A stretch of DNA of 8,499 bases, taken from an uncultured Lachnospiraceae bacterium. GTDB taxonomy: Bacteria > Bacillota > Clostridia > Lachnospirales > Lachnospiraceae. Position numbers and translations under genes: made by a program. A model generated the notes under the pieces. It had not been told where the DNA came from. It saw only the letters and a list, made by a program, of their open reading frames with translations, and searched no databases. Below, in pieces: positions 7,127-8,499 of this stretch. The stretch is from NCBI GenBank assembly GCA_947068385.1, contig CAMTBF010000126.1, positions 1-8,499 of the forward strand, given 5' to 3'. Every line of letters begins with the position of its first letter. Positions within the stretch are counted from its first letter, which is position 1.

Positions 7127-8153
7127 ACTTATTCACACGGACCCTGGGGTCTGCCAGGCCGTAAGCGATGTCCACGATCAGGTTGCCCAAAAGCCCCAGG
7201 ATCACGTAGAACATCTGCAGCAGCAGCACCACCTCGAAGTCCTTGCTGTTCAGGCTGAGTATATAGATCCGGCCCACGCCGTTGAGGCCGAAGATATTCT
7301 CGATGACGATGGATCCGGAAAAGATGCCGATGAACCATCCGATCACCAGCGTGATGATGGGAATCAGGGCATTCCGGAACGCGTGGCTGTAGATGACCGT
7401 CTTCTCCACCAGGCCCTTTGCCCGGGCGGTGCGGATGCAGTCCAGGGACAGCGCCTCGGACATGGAGGCCCTCACATAGCGGGTCATGCCACCCAGAGAG
7501 GAGAAGGTCATGACGATCAGCGGCAGCGCCATATAGTAGAGCCTGTCTTTCAGCTCGGCCAGGCCAGTATAGCTGGAGCCGGGCGTCTTCATGCCGGAGA
7601 CAGGGAACCACTTCAGCAGGATGGCGAAGATCCAGATGAACACGATGGAGATGATGAAGCCAGGGATGCTATAGCCGATGATGGTCCCTATCTGGACGGC
7701 GGTATCCCGCTTGCTGCCCCTGTGGACAGCACAGAATATGCCTAAGGGAATGGTGATCCCAAGGCCTAAGAAGGTTGCGAAGATATTGATGAACACTGTG
7801 TTCTTCAGCGGATCCGCCAGCACTTCCCTGGCGCTGCGGTCGAATGAATAGCTGTATCCCAGGTTCCCCTGGAGGATCCCGTTGTATTTTCCGTTGATAG
7901 GCGCCAGGCCGATCCATCCCAGATACCGCACTACGACGTTCTGATCCGTCCCCAGCTCCCGGCGCAGCTCCTCCACCTTTGCCTGGTAGAGCTCGGCCGC
8001 GTTTTCCGTGGTCTTCAGTCCCTTTCTGTAGGGCTCCGCCTCCGCCACGGCCCGGTCATAGGGAATGAGAGAGTAGACGAAGAACATGAGGAAGGAGAGG
8101 ATCAGCAGGACTATGGCCATGTAGCCCAATCTTTTCAGTATATATTTGCCCAT
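7125..8153 (-). CDS. dppB: Peptide-type ABC importer permease B
   Basis: This is the partner channel subunit of permease C in the cytoplasmic membrane. The 342 residues are close to family length. It has an N-terminal helix (about 10-30, ending in the family's SLIP motif), then an extracellular stretch (about 31-115) with ELGTDQNVVVRYLGW and QGNLGYSYSF. Five more helices lie at about 117-143, 153-182, 206-224, 262-288 and 306-334. The EAA cytoplasmic loop is CIRTARAKGLVEKTVIYSHA (239-258), followed by FRNALIP. The C-terminal ADPRVR motif is typical. No extra domain is present, unlike permease C. The start is ambiguous: ATG at 8153 begins MGKYILKRLGY, the usual family start, with a weak GGGG site 6 bases upstream, while ATG at 8165 adds four residues and has no Shine-Dalgarno. 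The weak initiation site contrasts with the strong ones of later genes. Confidence 0.93.
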   Translation of the reverse strand: MGKYILKRLGYMAIVLLILSFLMFFVYSLIPYDRAVAEAEPYRKGLKTTENAAELYQAKVEELRRELGTDQNVVVRYLGWIGLAPINGKYNGILQGNLGYSYSFDRSAREVLADPLKNTVFINIFATFLGLGITIPLGIFCAVHRGSKRDTAVQIGTIIGYSIPGFIISIVFIWIFAILLKWFPVSGMKTPGSSYTGLAELKDRLYYMALPLIVMTFSSLGGMTRYVRASMSEALSLDCIRTARAKGLVEKTVIYSHAFRNALIPIITLVIGWFIGIFSGSIVIENIFGLNGVGRIYILSLNSKDFEVVLLLQMFYVILGLLGNLIVDIAYGLADPRVRVNK

Positions 8154-8159
8154 ATCATA

Positions 8160-8166
8160 CCCCATT
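8160..8166 (-). promoter_or_regulatory. Weak ribosome binding region of permease B
   Basis: The minus strand reads AATGGGG, then TATGAT and ATG (8153). Only the GGGG resembles a Shine-Dalgarno. The seven bases are exactly complementary to CCCCATT in the 3' arm of the hairpin at 8200-8229, so access to this site could be affected by RNA folding. Confidence 0.35.
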
Positions 8167-8176
8167 TCTGATTTTT

Positions 8177-8192
8177 TGCACGGGCCTGTGCA
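8177..8192 (-). other. Short intercistronic hairpin before permease B
   Basis: TGCAC (8177-8181) and GTGCA (8188-8192) form a 5-bp stem with a 6-base loop. On the minus strand it is followed by six A bases, not T bases, so it is not an intrinsic terminator in that direction. It sits between the larger hairpin and the permease B start. Confidence 0.35.
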
Positions 8193-8199
8193 TTTGAGA

Positions 8200-8229
8200 A
8201 TGGGGCAGTCGCTTTGACGGCTGCCCCAT
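8200..8229 (-). terminator. Strong intercistronic hairpin between binding-protein and permease B genes
   Basis: ATGGGGCAG (8200-8208) pairs perfectly with CTGCCCCAT (8221-8229), with two further G-C pairs inside. It lies 37 bases after the binding-protein stop codon. The minus-strand continuation is TTCTC rather than a T-run, so partial termination or 3'-end protection of the binding-protein mRNA is more likely than full termination. Such a hairpin is expected where the binding protein is made in excess over the membrane subunits. Confidence 0.5.
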
Positions 8230-8266
8230 GTCCTTGCTGTAATCGATTGAATTCAGATTCGCAGCC

Positions 8267-8499
8267 TTAGAAGCCCTTTACGTTGGCGTACAGCAGCGCC
8301 GCGGCCGGACCGCGGAAGGGGCTGGTCTGGAAGTTCTCGATCTTTGCATTGTATACGTCATAGTAGAAGTTGGAATACAGCGGGATGTCGGGCATCAGCT
8401 CGTTCCATCTCTCTACATAGCCCATGTACCACTGGTTGAATTCGTCCTCTGCGGTGGCATTGTACACCATGGCCATGGACAGATAGTCCATGCCAAGCT
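8267..8499 (-). CDS. ABC importer substrate-binding protein, family 5 (C-terminal fragment)
   Basis: Only the last 76 or so complete codons are in the window; the frame stays open to the right edge, so the start and signal peptide lie outside. The segment MPDIPLYSNFYYDVYNAKIE is the typical C-terminal stretch of family 5 (DppA/OppA-type) binding proteins, where a conserved P-x-I-P-L-Y precedes the last strands. The protein ends FRGPAAALLYANVKGF. In a Gram-positive cell it would be a lipoprotein on the outer face that hands the peptide to the two permeases encoded downstream. Its position as first visible gene of the operon, followed by a strong hairpin, fits the usual order of binding protein, permeases, ATPases. 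With so little sequence the substrate cannot be suggested. Confidence 0.85.
   Translation of the reverse strand, partial: LGMDYLSMAMVYNATAEDEFNQWYMGYVERWNELMPDIPLYSNFYYDVYNAKIENFQTSPFRGPAAALLYANVKGF

Noticed and set aside
4866..7745. A 959-codon open frame on the plus strand, opposite the importer genes
   Set aside because: It spans three convincing minus-strand genes with strong motifs, and its translation is a low-complexity His/Asp/Gly/Gln-rich string with no recognisable domain. It is a byproduct of GC-biased codon use on the other strand.

Overview
The window looks like chromosomal DNA from a moderately GC-rich Firmicute, most likely a gut-type Lachnospiraceae/Clostridia. The grounds are strong AAGGAGG ribosome binding sites before most genes, a clostridial-style enolase, an AAA/DUF4143 ATPase of the kind common in those genomes, and a peptide-type ABC importer with no sign of an outer membrane. 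The assignment is by family resemblance only; no search was possible.

Plus strand, left part: the 3' end of an AAA+ ATPase with a C-terminal DUF4143 domain (1-779, start outside the window), then after a 91-base leader a complete enolase gene, eno (871-2196), with all catalytic residues present.

Minus strand, right to left: a peptide/nickel-type (Dpp/Opp) ABC importer operon. It runs from the 3' end of the substrate-binding protein gene (8499-8267), through an intergenic region with two hairpins, then permease B (8153-7125), permease C (7109-5160), ATPase D (5126-4092) and ATPase F (4132-2495). The genes from B to F are separated by 15 bases, 33 bases and a 41-base overlap, so they are surely co-transcribed. 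A 97-base gap with a very GC-rich perfect hairpin leads to a 61-residue single-helix membrane protein (2398-2213), which ends 16 bases from the end of the convergent eno.

The unusual biology is in the importer. Permease C (649 residues, about twice the family length) carries a complete seven-repeat RCC1-type beta-propeller between its first transmembrane helix and the permease core, which should place the propeller outside the cell. ATPase F (545 residues against roughly 320-350) carries about 183 extra, largely helical residues between Walker A and the Q-loop, on the cytoplasmic side. The same transporter has therefore been enlarged on both faces of the membrane, which suggests a peptide importer that docks or senses an additional partner. 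The substrate and the role of either insertion cannot be read from sequence.
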